Below are positions 46,867 through 55,732 of a stretch of 64,000 bases of DNA, in pieces. How positions within the stretch are numbered: position 1 is the first letter of the stretch; the number at the start of each line of letters is the position of its first letter. A program made the translations under genes and the position numbers. A model generated the notes under the pieces. That model ran no database searches, was not told where the DNA came from, and saw only the letters and a program-made list of their open reading frames with translations. Source of the stretch: Aeromonas veronii bv. veronii (GTDB lineage Bacteria; Pseudomonadota; Gammaproteobacteria; Enterobacterales; Aeromonadaceae); NCBI RefSeq assembly GCF_000820225.1, contig NZ_CDDK01000043.1:140173-204172 (forward strand), given 5' to 3'.

Positions 46867-48501
46867 ATGTCCCCCGCCAAGCCCAAGAACACTTGGTCTT
46901 TGATCACCCGCATGCGGCTGGGCCTCCTCTTGCTCTTTATCCCTGTGTTGCTGCTCGGCAGCATCTACTACCTGCATATGGAGCGCACCCTGCGCCACGA
47001 GCAGCAACAATATCTGATTGCTCGTAACACCCAGTATTTCCATACCCTGATCGAACCCTATCTGGCGACCCTCAAACGCCAGTTTACGCTCATTTATCAG
47101 CAGGTAAATTATCAGGATTTCAGCGGCCCGGAGATCCTTAACGGCGAGCGCTACCTGCAACAGTGGCAGGCCTATCACAAGGTGATGGAGCTCGATTACG
47201 TCTACGTGGGCACCGAGCATCGCAAGATGCTGATCCACCCCTCCTGGCAGGCCGACGAGAAGTTCGATCCCAGAACCCGCCCCTGGTATCTGCTGGCCGC
47301 CAGCCATCCCGGACAGATTGTCTGGACCGATCCTTATTACGACTACACCTTGGGCACCCTCACCATGGCGCTGGCCAGGGTGATTGAAGATCCTGACGGC
47401 AAGCGGGTTGGCGTACTCTCGCTGGATACCCAGCTCACCCCCCTCGCCAGCTGGCTAAACAGTCGGCATGATCAGAGTCACCATCTGGGCAATGGCTATC
47501 AGATCCTGCTCAACCATGACGGGCTGGTGCTGGCCCATCCGGATCGCGAACGGGTATTCAAACCCCTCGCTCACCCCGACTGGCTGGCCCGGATGCAACA
47601 ACCGCAGGGCTTTTTCCTCGATGATGCCAGCGGCCTGATGGTCTCCTACTACCGCATCCCCGAGCAGCGCTGGATCCTGCTCAGCGTCGAGCCGACTGCC
47701 AGCATGCAGCAGGTGATCGACAGCGTCTCCATCAACGTGCAGCTGATGATTGCCGTCGCCTGCATTCTCTATCTGCTGCTGGCCCTGCTCTGGTCCCGCT
47801 ACTTCCGCCGCATGCTGGGGGAGATCACCCTGCTGATCCGCGCCAGCCGCTCCGGCGGTATCGCCTACAACGGCCGCCGCATGCTGGAGCTGGCCAAGGT
47901 CTATGAAGAGATGGATGCCGCCAGCCAGGACTTTGCCCAGATCCGCCTGCAAGCCCATCAGGACAAACTCACCGGGCTCTACAATCGTCGCTTCTTCGAC
48001 GAGTGCCTGCAGAAGCAGCTCAACAGTGGCGCCCCCTTCGGGGTGGTGATGTTCGATCTGGATGATTTCAAGCGAGTCAACGATACCCATGGCCATCAGG
48101 CAGGGGATGTGGTGCTCAAGCGTGTGAGCAAGCTGGGCATGAATCTGTTCCACGAGTGGGGCTGGTTCTGCCGCTATGGCGGCGAGGAGCTGGTGCTGAT
48201 CTTCCGTTACGGCGAAGAGCAGCCGATGCTCCCCTCCCTGCTGGAAGCGTTCCGGCTCGGGGTGGAGCAGCTGGAGTGGCGCGAACCCGATCTCACCATC
48301 ACCATCAGCGGTGGGGTGGCCTTCAGCCGCTCCGGGCTCTCGGCCAAAGAGCTGGTGGAGCTGGCCGACAAGGGGGTCTATCAGGCCAAGCGGGAGGGGA
48401 AAAACCGAATCTGCTTCCCGCTGCGCCACACCCCTCACCAGAGTGCCGAGGAGGATATTCCCGCCTTTGGCGAGCCCCGGCAACAAACCAACGAAGGGTA
48501 G
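46867..48501 (+). CDS. CACHE-sensor diguanylate cyclase
   Basis: 544 aa. TM1 at about residues 16-36, a periplasmic dCACHE domain to about residue 285 (PRTRPWYLLAASHPGQIVWT is a typical ligand-pocket part), TM2 at about 288-310, a HAMP-like linker, then a GGDEF domain (about residues 365-520). The catalytic motif is GGEEL (in RYGGEELVLIF), which is active in many enzymes. The inhibitory RxxD site is replaced by HEWG, so product inhibition is probably lost. The ATG at 46867 is chosen because it gives the normal cytosolic N-terminus. Confidence 0.88.
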   Translation: MSPAKPKNTWSLITRMRLGLLLLFIPVLLLGSIYYLHMERTLRHEQQQYLIARNTQYFHTLIEPYLATLKRQFTLIYQQVNYQDFSGPEILNGERYLQQWQAYHKVMELDYVYVGTEHRKMLIHPSWQADEKFDPRTRPWYLLAASHPGQIVWTDPYYDYTLGTLTMALARVIEDPDGKRVGVLSLDTQLTPLASWLNSRHDQSHHLGNGYQILLNHDGLVLAHPDRERVFKPLAHPDWLARMQQPQGFFLDDASGLMVSYYRIPEQRWILLSVEPTASMQQVIDSVSINVQLMIAVACILYLLLALLWSRYFRRMLGEITLLIRASRSGGIAYNGRRMLELAKVYEEMDAASQDFAQIRLQAHQDKLTGLYNRRFFDECLQKQLNSGAPFGVVMFDLDDFKRVNDTHGHQAGDVVLKRVSKLGMNLFHEWGWFCRYGGEELVLIFRYGEEQPMLPSLLEAFRLGVEQLEWREPDLTITISGGVAFSRSGLSAKELVELADKGVYQAKREGKNRICFPLRHTPHQSAEEDIPAFGEPRQQTNEG

Positions 48502-48542
48502 CTCCAGCGGCCAGCCTCAACCACAACGCCGTCAGCAAAAAC

Positions 48543-48578
48543 AAAAAGAGAGAGGCTCCAGCCTCTCTCTTTGTTTTT
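48543..48578. terminator. Bidirectional terminator after the CACHE-GGDEF gene
   Basis: Twelve-base stem AAAGAGAGAGGC / GCCTCTCTCTTT with a four-base loop and T5; also at the end of the convergent HAD gene. Confidence 0.87.
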
Positions 48579-48618
48579 CGTGCTTCTTGCCGCACGTTAA
48601 GCCTGTGTGGCGCGCGGC

Positions 48619-49272
48619 TCAGCGCTGCCACTCCAGCATGGGCCAGCCCAGCTCCTCGGCTTGCTGACGCAGCGCGGGGGCCGGATTGACCGCATGGGGA
48701 TGGCTCACCGCCCGCAGCATGGGCAGATCGTTGTGAGAGTCGCTATAACCAAAGCTCCCCTGCCAGAGGTGGTCCCTGCCGGTAAACAGCTGGTTGATGC
48801 GGGCCACCTTGCCTTCGCGAAAACTTAGAGTGCCGCGGGTCTGGCCGGTCAGCATCCCCTCCTCCTCATCGAGCAAAATGGCGACGCAGTGATCCATCCC
48901 CAGCATCTTCGCCATGGGGGCGACCAGATGCTCGCCGGAGGCGGAGATGAGCACCAGATCGTCGCCCCGCTCCCGATGCCATTCGATACGCGCCAACCCC
49001 TCGGGGTAGAGGCGCTCGCGCAGCACCTGCTCGGCAAAGCGGGTAGAGAGCGAGTCGAGCCACTGGCGCGTCTTGCCCGCCAGCGGTTGCAGGGTGAAGG
49101 CCATGTACTGGTGCATATCCATCTTGCCCTGATGGTAGAGGGACATCATGGCCTGCTCCTCCGCGATCATGCTGGCGGGCGCCAGCTCCTCGGCCACCAT
49201 GTACTCCAGCCAGAGGCTGGCGGAATCCCCGGCTATCAGGGTCTCGTCCAGATCAAACAGTGCCAGTGCCAT
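48619..49272 (-). CDS. HAD-IB phosphatase at the end of the uptake operon
   Basis: 217 aa. Four HAD motifs: DLDET with nucleophile Asp (residues 7-11), SASGE (Ser motif II), a Lys in GKVARINQL, and GYSDSHNDLPML. Close to SerB-like HAD-IB hydrolases, with the helical cap domain at residues 15-80. A phosphate monoester is the substrate; which one is not known. It is 39 bases behind the ATPase gene and is the sixth gene of the operon, so it may act on the imported compound or its product. Confidence 0.87.
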   Translation of the reverse strand: MALALFDLDETLIAGDSASLWLEYMVAEELAPASMIAEEQAMMSLYHQGKMDMHQYMAFTLQPLAGKTRQWLDSLSTRFAEQVLRERLYPEGLARIEWHRERGDDLVLISASGEHLVAPMAKMLGMDHCVAILLDEEEGMLTGQTRGTLSFREGKVARINQLFTGRDHLWQGSFGYSDSHNDLPMLRAVSHPHAVNPAPALRQQAEELGWPMLEWQR

Positions 49273-49311
49273 CGGCGCTCCTCGCAGTGAAAATGGAAAT
49301 GAAATGCGGTG

Positions 49312-50319
49312 TCATGCTACCTCACAGAGTTGATCCCGGGCCACCGCCAGGGTCACGGCACTGCCGGTGGCCAGCAGATCGCTGGCCGAGCGGTTGAGGC
49401 AATCCACCGTCAACAGCCCCGCCTCGCACTGCACCTGATAGCGGATCACGTTGCCGAGCAGCTGTTGCTGACGAACGATGCCGGGCAGGCTGGGTTCGCT
49501 GCTGGTCGCCCCGGCGGGCAGCAGGGTGATGGACTCTGGCCGCAGCGCCAGCTTGCCCTGAAAACGGGGGCCAAACAGCGACTTGCCCTGCTCTGCGCCA
49601 AGCAGGTTGTAGTTGCCGATAAAGCTCGCCACAAACTCGCTGGCGGGACGGGTATAGATCTCCTCCGGCGTGCCGCTCTGGACGATGGATCCCTTGTTCA
49701 TCAGGAAGATCCGATCCGACATGGTGAGCGCCTCCTCCTGATCGTGAGTCACGAAGATGGTGGTGAGCTCAAGGCGCTGCTGGATCTCGCGGATCTGCTG
49801 GCGCAGGCTGCGGCGGATACGGGCATCCAGCGCCGAGAGCGGCTCGTCCAGCAGCAGGATCCGCGGCTGCACCACCAAAGCCCGGGCCAGTGCCACCCGC
49901 TGGCGCTGGCCGCCGGAGAGCTCGGCCGGATAGCGGCGCTCGAAACCGGTCAGCTCCACCAGCGCCAATGCCTCCTGCACGCTGGCCGCCAGCTCCCGCC
50001 CCGGCTGGGGTTTCATCTTGAGACCGAAGGCGACGTTGTCCCACACCGTCATGTTGGGGAACAGCGCATAGCTCTGGAACACCATGCCGATGCCCCGCTT
50101 CTGGGGCGCCTGCCAGGTGATCTCCTCACCGGCCACCCGCACCTGACCGCCATCCACCGGAGTGAGCCCGGCCAGCGCCCTCAGCAGGGTGGACTTGCCG
50201 CAGCCGGAGGGGCCGAGCAGGGTCACCAGCTCCCCCTTGCGGATGCCGAATTCGATCCCCTCGAACACCGGCGTATCGCCGTAGGATTTGTGCAGTTGAT
50301 TCACTTCTAAATGAAACAT
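49312..50319 (-). CDS. ABC transporter ATPase (phosphonate/iron/spermidine class)
   Basis: 335 aa. Walker A GPSGCGKST (residues 37-45), Q-loop MVFQSYALFPNM, signature LSGGQRQRVALARAL, Walker B RILLLDEPLSALDARIRR and switch His in IFVTHDQEEAL; a TOBE-like C-terminal domain follows residue 240. It energises the two permeases upstream. The overall class (with Fe3+/spermidine and 2-aminoethylphosphonate importers) is clear, the substrate is not. Confidence 0.92.
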   Translation of the reverse strand: MFHLEVNQLHKSYGDTPVFEGIEFGIRKGELVTLLGPSGCGKSTLLRALAGLTPVDGGQVRVAGEEITWQAPQKRGIGMVFQSYALFPNMTVWDNVAFGLKMKPQPGRELAASVQEALALVELTGFERRYPAELSGGQRQRVALARALVVQPRILLLDEPLSALDARIRRSLRQQIREIQQRLELTTIFVTHDQEEALTMSDRIFLMNKGSIVQSGTPEEIYTRPASEFVASFIGNYNLLGAEQGKSLFGPRFQGKLALRPESITLLPAGATSSEPSLPGIVRQQQLLGNVIRYQVQCEAGLLTVDCLNRSASDLLATGSAVTLAVARDQLCEVA

Positions 50320-50325
50320 CTTGGA

Positions 50326-51102
50326 TCACCGATGAAATCTGTTGGCCGCCCAGGTGAGCAGCAGGGTCAGCAGGAAGTAGCTCATCACCAGCGCACTGGT
50401 GAAGTGGCCAGAAGTGGCGCGCATGTTGTAGAGGTAGACCTGCAGGGTCTCGTAACGGGTGCCCACCAGCATGTTGGCAAACACGAACTCGCCGAGCAGG
50501 AAGGAGAGAGAGAGAAACAGCGCCGCCAGCAATCCCTTGCGCAGACAGGGGATCACCACCAGCAGGAAGGCGCGCCGACTACTTGCCCCCAGCAGATGGG
50601 CAGCATCCATCAAATCCCTGAGCGGTACCCCTTGCAGGCTGTTGGCCAGCGCCCGGTACATAAAGGGGAGCACCACGGTGAACCAGGTGCCGATCAGGAT
50701 CCACGGCGTGCCGATAATGGGCAGGACACCATCGGCGTAGATCTGCAGCAGCCCCACTGACGAGACCACAGGTGGCACCGCGAAGGGGAGCAGGATCAGC
50801 AGGTTCATCCAGGGATCCAGCTTTGGGAAGTAGTAGGCCACCACCAGCACGGTCGGCACCAGCACCAGGGTGCCCAGCAGCAGGGTGGCGAAGCAGACCA
50901 GCAGGCTGCGGCCAAACGCCGCCAGAAAGCGCGGGTCGCCCCACAGCTTGAGATACCAGTCGAGGGTAAAACCGTCCGGCAGCAGGGTCGCCCCCCAGCG
51001 GGTGGAGATGGAGTAGAGAAAGGTAGCCAGCAGCGGCAGCAGCAGGGTGGCGACCAGCCCACCCAGCACCCACTTGGGCCAGCGCGGCGTCAAATCATGC
51101 AT
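50326..51102 (-). CDS. ABC transporter permease 2
   Basis: 258 aa, six TM helices. The permease EAA-like loop is in LMDAAHLLGASSRRAFLLVVIP (near residue 165). It overlaps the first permease gene by eight bases and stops six bases before the ATPase start, so the three transporter genes are tightly coupled. Confidence 0.9.
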   Translation of the reverse strand: MHDLTPRWPKWVLGGLVATLLLPLLATFLYSISTRWGATLLPDGFTLDWYLKLWGDPRFLAAFGRSLLVCFATLLLGTLVLVPTVLVVAYYFPKLDPWMNLLILLPFAVPPVVSSVGLLQIYADGVLPIIGTPWILIGTWFTVVLPFMYRALANSLQGVPLRDLMDAAHLLGASSRRAFLLVVIPCLRKGLLAALFLSLSFLLGEFVFANMLVGTRYETLQVYLYNMRATSGHFTSALVMSYFLLTLLLTWAANRFHR

Positions 51103-51994
51103 GGGATTGCCCCTTGTTCACATAGCTCTTTTTCAGCAGCCACTGGTTGGCGGCCGTCACCACCCCCAGCAGCACCATCAGGATCACTGCCAGCGCCGCC
51201 GCCATATTGGGTTCGAGGAAGATGTCGCCGGAGACCAGACTGGCCACCCGGATGGTCACCAGATTGAAGTTGCCGGTGGTGAGGGCGTAGGCGGAGGCAT
51301 AGGCCCCCACCGCGTTGGCAAACAGGATGATCAGGGTGCCGAGCAGCGCAGGCGTCAGCACCGGCAGTGCCACGTGCCACACATACTGCCCCTTGCTCGC
51401 GCCGAGCAGCGCGGCCGCCTGCGGCCACTCATCCTGCAGCGCGTCAAACGCCGGGTAGAGCAACAGCAGGGCGAGCGGGATCTGGAAGTAGGTGTAGATG
51501 AGGATAAGGCCCGACCCCGAGTAGAGGTTGAAGCCGTCGATCAATCCCCAGGATTTCAGCAGCAGGGTCACCGCACCGTTGATGCCGAGAATGATGATGA
51601 AGGCGAATGCCAGCGGCACACCGCTGAAGTTGCCGGTCATGGTGACGAAGGCCAGCAGCAGCCGCTTGACCCGCTCACCGCTGTGGCGCAGCGCCGCCGC
51701 CCCGAGGGTACCGATGGCAAGCCCCGCCAGACTGGCGATACCGGCGATGCGCAATGAGTTGCCGAACGATTGCAGGTAGAAGGGGGAGCTCAAAATCTCC
51801 CGGTAGTAGTCGAGGCCCCAGCCATCGGGGGTCTGAAAGCTGCCCACCAGCACCCACACCATGGGGGCGAGCTGGAACAGGATCATCAAGAGGATAAACG
51901 GCAGCAGCACCAGCGCGGGCAGCCAGTGGCGGCGCACCTTGTGCTTGGTGACCACGGGTTGATCCACGAGGATCTCGGTGGTGGCAGGCATCAT
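51095..51994 (-). CDS. ABC transporter permease 1
   Basis: 299 aa, six to seven TM helices. The EAA loop is QAAALLGASKGQYVWHVALP (near residue 200). Start at 51994 has GAGG eight bases upstream, and its ATG overlaps the TGA of the preceding phosphatase-type gene (TGATG). The frame upstream is open but is a shadow of that gene. Confidence 0.9.
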   Translation of the reverse strand: MMPATTEILVDQPVVTKHKVRRHWLPALVLLPFILLMILFQLAPMVWVLVGSFQTPDGWGLDYYREILSSPFYLQSFGNSLRIAGIASLAGLAIGTLGAAALRHSGERVKRLLLAFVTMTGNFSGVPLAFAFIIILGINGAVTLLLKSWGLIDGFNLYSGSGLILIYTYFQIPLALLLLYPAFDALQDEWPQAAALLGASKGQYVWHVALPVLTPALLGTLIILFANAVGAYASAYALTTGNFNLVTIRVASLVSGDIFLEPNMAAALAVILMVLLGVVTAANQWLLKKSYVNKGQSHA

Positions 51995-52827
51995 CAGTGC
52001 ACCTCGCGCATAAAGGCGGCCTTGAGCAGCGGTGGCGCTGCCGGCTTGTCGTGGGGAATGCCCAACAGATCGGCCATCAGGGCGCAGAGCTGGGTCTGGG
52101 CGATCACTACCCCATCCGGCCAGCGCTCGATAAAGGCATCGCCAAACAGCCAGAGTGGCACGGTGCGCTCTTCCGGCAGGGTGCCGCCGTGGCTCAGGTC
52201 GTTGTTCATGCCATGATCCGAGGTGATCACCACCTGATACCCCTCCGCCAGCCACTGGGGCAGCAGATCGGCCAGCAGGCTATCCATCCGGCGCGCCTGA
52301 TTGCGGTACTGGCGGGAATCGAGGCCAAACTTGTGGCCAGCATCGTCCACCCCCATCGGGTGGATCAGCAGATAATCGGGGTCATATTGGGTTCTGAGCC
52401 ATTCCCCATCCATCAGTAGATGACTGTCGGGGTAGTGGTCATCCCAGTAGAAGCAGCCGTGCTGGATCGGCAACTGCTCGTCATGAGTAAAGCGATCACG
52501 GGCAGCCAGCCAGGGGCTGCGGTTGTAGAGTTCGCTCACCCAATAGTAGGCCGCCGCTGCGGTGCGTTTGCCCGCGGCGCGGGCCAGATGGAAGATGGAG
52601 TCATGCAGACTGAGGCGACTCACCCCGTTGTGGGTGATGCCGCTCACCACCGGCGGCACGCCGGTCAGGATGCACTCGTAGAGAGGCCGGGAGAGAGACG
52701 GCAGGGCAGCATTCAGGGTCGTATGCAGGCCCCGCCCCGCCTCCACCATGCCACCGAGGTAGCCCATGGTGTGGGCTACCTCGGCTGCCAGACCATCCAC
52801 AAGTACCACTATCACCTTGTGTTGCAC
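51994..52827 (-). CDS. Alkaline-phosphatase-superfamily hydrolase in the uptake operon
   Basis: 277 aa, no signal peptide, so cytoplasmic. Type I phosphodiesterase/phosphonoacetate hydrolase fold: metal ligand Asp in VVLVDGL (residue 10), then the nucleophile region ALPSLSRPLYECILTG where the usual Thr is Ser, DDAGHKFG (Asp and His) and SDHGMNND (Asp-His). GTG start at 52827. It may hydrolyse the imported phosphodiester or phosphonate. It sits between the binding protein and the permeases, with 9 bases to the former and overlapping the latter. Confidence 0.85.
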   Translation of the reverse strand: MQHKVIVVLVDGLAAEVAHTMGYLGGMVEAGRGLHTTLNAALPSLSRPLYECILTGVPPVVSGITHNGVSRLSLHDSIFHLARAAGKRTAAAAYYWVSELYNRSPWLAARDRFTHDEQLPIQHGCFYWDDHYPDSHLLMDGEWLRTQYDPDYLLIHPMGVDDAGHKFGLDSRQYRNQARRMDSLLADLLPQWLAEGYQVVITSDHGMNNDLSHGGTLPEERTVPLWLFGDAFIERWPDGVVIAQTQLCALMADLLGIPHDKPAAPPLLKAAFMREVH

Positions 52828-52836
52828 TGGATTCCC

Positions 52837-53901
52837 TTACTGCATGTTGATCATGACGGTTTCTTGCCACTGGCGCGGCAGGGCTTTGGAGCTCTGCTCC
52901 CAGGCGGCGTGATCCTGCACCGGCTTGGCATTGGCGTACTGCTCGGCGGGCAGCAGCTTGGCCTTCACATCATCCGGCAGGGTCACGTTGCTGCGGATCG
53001 GGCGGGCGTAACCACGGGCCAGGTTGATTTGACCGGCATCGGAGAGGATGTATTCACGGGCCAGTTTGGCGGCGTTGGGGTTCTTGGCCCACTTGTTGAT
53101 GATGGTGGTGTAACCGGCGATGACGGAGCCGTCGCTCGGGATCACCACATCAAACTTCTTGGGGTCGATCTGGTCGCGGTAGTTCAATGCGTTGAAGTCC
53201 CACAGCACACCCACTTCCACCTCGCCCTTCTCGATATTGGCGATGGTCGGATCGTTCAGGGAGAGACGACCCTGCTTGGCCAGCTGGCCGAACAGCTCCA
53301 GTGCAGGTTTCAGATTCTTCTCGCTGCCGCCGGTGGCATAGGCCGCCGCCAGCACGCCGTTGTTGGCCTGGGAGGCTACGCCCACGTCACCCAGGGTCAC
53401 CTTGTAGTCGCCACCCAGCAGGGATTGCCAGCTGGTGGGAGCGGCCTTGACCAGATCCTTGTTGATCAGGAAGGCGATGGTGCCGGTATAGGCCAGCATC
53501 CAGTGACCGTCCGCATCTTTGGCCCAGTTGGGAATATCAGCCCAGGTGGAGGGTTTGTAGGGCTGGGTGACCCCCTGCTTGACCGCAACCGGGCCGAAGG
53601 CACCACCCACGTCGCCGATATCGGCGGTGGCATTGGCCTTCTCGGCGGCGAACTTGGCGATCTCCTGCGCAGAGCTCATGTCGGTATCCTGATGCTTGAT
53701 GCCGTAGATGCTGCCCAGCTGCTGCCAGGTATCCTTCCAGTTGGCCCAGCTGTCGGGCATGCCGATGCTGTGGAGCTGGCCTTCGCCACGGGCGGCCTTT
53801 TCGAGATCCGCGATATTTTCGGCTGCATAGCTATTTGTGGCAAACAACGGTTGGCTGATGGCCACCATGGCCAGTGCACTTGCGATCACGCTTTTCATCA
53901 T
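52837..53901 (-). CDS. ABC transporter periplasmic binding protein
   Basis: 354 aa. Signal peptide MKSVIASALAMVAISQPLFA. The body has GQLHSIGMPDSWANWKDTWQ, ATADIGDVGGAFGPVA and LAYTGTIAFLINKDLV, of the Fe3+/spermidine/2-aminoethylphosphonate group (PF13416/PF13343). It is the first gene of the six-gene operon. GAGGG lies seven bases before the ATG. The ligand cannot be named, but the Pho boxes next to it point to a phosphorus compound. Confidence 0.9.
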   Translation of the reverse strand: MMKSVIASALAMVAISQPLFATNSYAAENIADLEKAARGEGQLHSIGMPDSWANWKDTWQQLGSIYGIKHQDTDMSSAQEIAKFAAEKANATADIGDVGGAFGPVAVKQGVTQPYKPSTWADIPNWAKDADGHWMLAYTGTIAFLINKDLVKAAPTSWQSLLGGDYKVTLGDVGVASQANNGVLAAAYATGGSEKNLKPALELFGQLAKQGRLSLNDPTIANIEKGEVEVGVLWDFNALNYRDQIDPKKFDVVIPSDGSVIAGYTTIINKWAKNPNAAKLAREYILSDAGQINLARGYARPIRSNVTLPDDVKAKLLPAEQYANAKPVQDHAAWEQSSKALPRQWQETVMINMQ

Positions 53902-53978
53902 CCCATCCCTCTGGACTAGGTCAGTTAAGGTTCGAGAGGGATGCTAGAGGGGAATTGTGACGGTGGCGGGGCGCTTTA

Positions 53979-53996
53979 ATGGCAGTTTGATGACAA
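53979..53996 (-). promoter_or_regulatory. Minus-strand Pho box of the uptake operon
   Basis: On the minus strand TTGTCAT, CAAA, CTGCCAT: each half matches CTGTCAT at 6 of 7 positions with the right 4-base spacing. It lies 78 bases upstream of the binding-protein gene. No good -10 follows at ten bases, so the promoter position is uncertain. Confidence 0.6.
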
Positions 53997-54001
53997 TCGC
54001 C

Positions 54002-54035
54002 CTGTCATGGCGCTGTCATCCACAGCGGTTACAAC
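54002..54035 (+). promoter_or_regulatory. Perfect Pho box and -10 of the GntR gene
   Basis: CTGTCAT at 54002-54008 and 54013-54019, four bases apart, both exact; ten bases later TACAAC (54030-54035) is a plausible -10. The layout is that of strong PhoB promoters such as pstS. Confidence 0.82.
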
Positions 54036-54117
54036 TCTGAACCCGAGTGAGGCTGGACTATTCCAGTAAGGGATTGGCCAGTCACCCGCCTTCTGAATAA
54101 GCAACAGGGACAAGAGT

Positions 54118-54927
54118 GTGACCGAGCCGAGATTGAGCGAGCAGAGAGTGAACGAACAGAGCATGGCCGATGGCCGCTCCTCCTCCAAGTGCGAACAGAT
54201 TTGCCAGACCCTGCGCCGCTATATCGGCAGCGGCCAATTGGGGGCCGGGCAGCAGTTGCCCGCCGAACGGGCACTGAGCGAGCGTTTCGCCACCACCCGC
54301 ATCACCATCAAGGAGGCGCTCTCCAGCCTCGAAGCAGACGGCCTTATCTACCGCGCCGAGCGGCGCGGCTGGTTTGTGGCGCCACCCCGCCTCACCTACG
54401 ATCCCGCCATCCACACCCACTTTCACCAGTGGATTGGCGAGCAGCAACGCACCGCCGAAACCCGGGTGCTGGCCCACGGTAGCGAGCTGGCCAGCAGTGA
54501 GCTCTGCCGCTGGATGGGGCTGGAACCCTTCACTCCACTTTATGAGATCCGCCGCCAGCGGCTGATCGACGGCCGCCCGGTGCTGCATGTCAGCCACCAC
54601 CTGCTGGCGAACCGCTTTCCCGATATCGCCAGCGCGCCGCTGGCCAGCTCCCTCACCGAGCTCTATCAGCAGCGCTATGGCATAGGCCAGGGCGGGGCGA
54701 GTCTCGAGATCACCCCCTCGGCGGCGCGGGGCGCCATCGCCCGCGCCCTCAATCTGGCGGAGGGGAGCGCGGTACTGCGGCTGGTGCGGGTCAATTACGA
54801 CGAGCGAGGCGGTCTGGTGGATTGCGATATCGAGCACTGGCGGCCGGATGCCATCCGCATTTGTCTGGATACCCGGGCGCTGCAACCGATCGCAGGCAAG
54901 CTGCAACAAACCCGGGTCGCCGATTAG
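54118..54927 (+). CDS. GntR-family regulator with UTRA domain
   Basis: 269 aa. GntR winged helix (residues 20-85) with QQLPAERALSERFATTRITI, then a UTRA ligand-binding domain (residues 105-250) with EIRRQRLIDGRPVLHVSHH and VLRLVRVNYDERGGLVDCDIEHW. It is divergent from the uptake operon with a Pho-box promoter between, so it probably controls that operon in response to the substrate, as PhnR does for Salmonella phnSTUV. GTG 54118 is taken; an ATG at 54163 is an alternative. Confidence 0.86.
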   Translation: MTEPRLSEQRVNEQSMADGRSSSKCEQICQTLRRYIGSGQLGAGQQLPAERALSERFATTRITIKEALSSLEADGLIYRAERRGWFVAPPRLTYDPAIHTHFHQWIGEQQRTAETRVLAHGSELASSELCRWMGLEPFTPLYEIRRQRLIDGRPVLHVSHHLLANRFPDIASAPLASSLTELYQQRYGIGQGGASLEITPSAARGAIARALNLAEGSAVLRLVRVNYDERGGLVDCDIEHWRPDAIRICLDTRALQPIAGKLQQTRVAD

Positions 54928-54967
54928 ACTCCAGCCAACAGAGCGGATCCCGCAGGATCCGCCGGGA

Positions 54968-55732
54968 TCAGTTGTCGATATTGGGGATCATGTCGTCGAA
55001 GCTCTGGTAGCCGCAGTCGGCCAGTTGCAGCGACATGGTGTAGGTCTTGGCGTGCTCCTGCTGGCCGATGGCGGGGCGGTTGAGCTTGATCTCCTGATGC
55101 CAGTACTCCTTCATCCGATCGATCAGCGCCATCGCCTCCCCCTCGTTGAGGTGCAACTGGCAGAGCGCCATATAGTTGTTCGACTTGTGCATGTTCTCCA
55201 CCAGATACTCCCCCAGCACCGACATTGCCTGCCGCGCCTGCTGGCGGGCGAAACGACTGTGCTGCTCGAAGCTGATCCGCTCGCTGATCAGGAAGTGGTA
55301 ACTGTTGTCGATACCGAGCTGCAAAATGCCGAGCTTCTCCAGCTTGCGCAGATAGAGGTAGCAGGAGGCATCGGTCAGGCCGTACTCCCGCTTGAGATCG
55401 ATCAGCGTCTTGTCGCGCCAGAAGATATTGGCGAGAAAGGCGTAGAGCCCCGGCTCGTTGTGAAACGCCTCATCCTGCTCCTGAGTGAAGACGGCGCGGC
55501 GGCTCTGGGCGTCCTGGGTACGATCCAGCAGCTCCTCGAACGAGAGCCCTACCAGATGGCAGATCTCCAGCAGAGTATCGAACGGCAGCGAGGGCTTGTT
55601 CATCATCCGTTTCACGGTCGCGATGGAGACACCCATGGCTTCTGCCAGGGTCTGATAGCGGATCCCCTTGTCGGTCAGGGTCTTCTTCAGGGTGTCGAGA
55701 ATATTGTTGGCCAGGGTCTGGCTGTAGGTCAT
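54968..55732 (-). CDS. XRE-family transcriptional regulator
   Basis: 254 aa. N-terminal helix-turn-helix (residues 20-75) with YQTLAEAMGVSIATVKRMMN, LPFDTLLEICHLVGLSFEEL. The remaining 170 residues are helical with no known enzyme motif and may be a dimerisation or ligand domain. It is convergent with the GntR gene. Upstream lies the longest intergenic stretch of the window. Target unknown. Confidence 0.85.
   Translation of the reverse strand: MTYSQTLANNILDTLKKTLTDKGIRYQTLAEAMGVSIATVKRMMNKPSLPFDTLLEICHLVGLSFEELLDRTQDAQSRRAVFTQEQDEAFHNEPGLYAFLANIFWRDKTLIDLKREYGLTDASCYLYLRKLEKLGILQLGIDNSYHFLISERISFEQHSRFARQQARQAMSVLGEYLVENMHKSNNYMALCQLHLNEGEAMALIDRMKEYWHQEIKLNRPAIGQQEHAKTYTMSLQLADCGYQSFDDMIPNIDN

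Noticed and set aside
54945..54963. GCGGATCC / GGATCCGC hairpin as a terminator of the GntR gene
   Set aside because: Good stem but no T run on either strand; could be coincidental.
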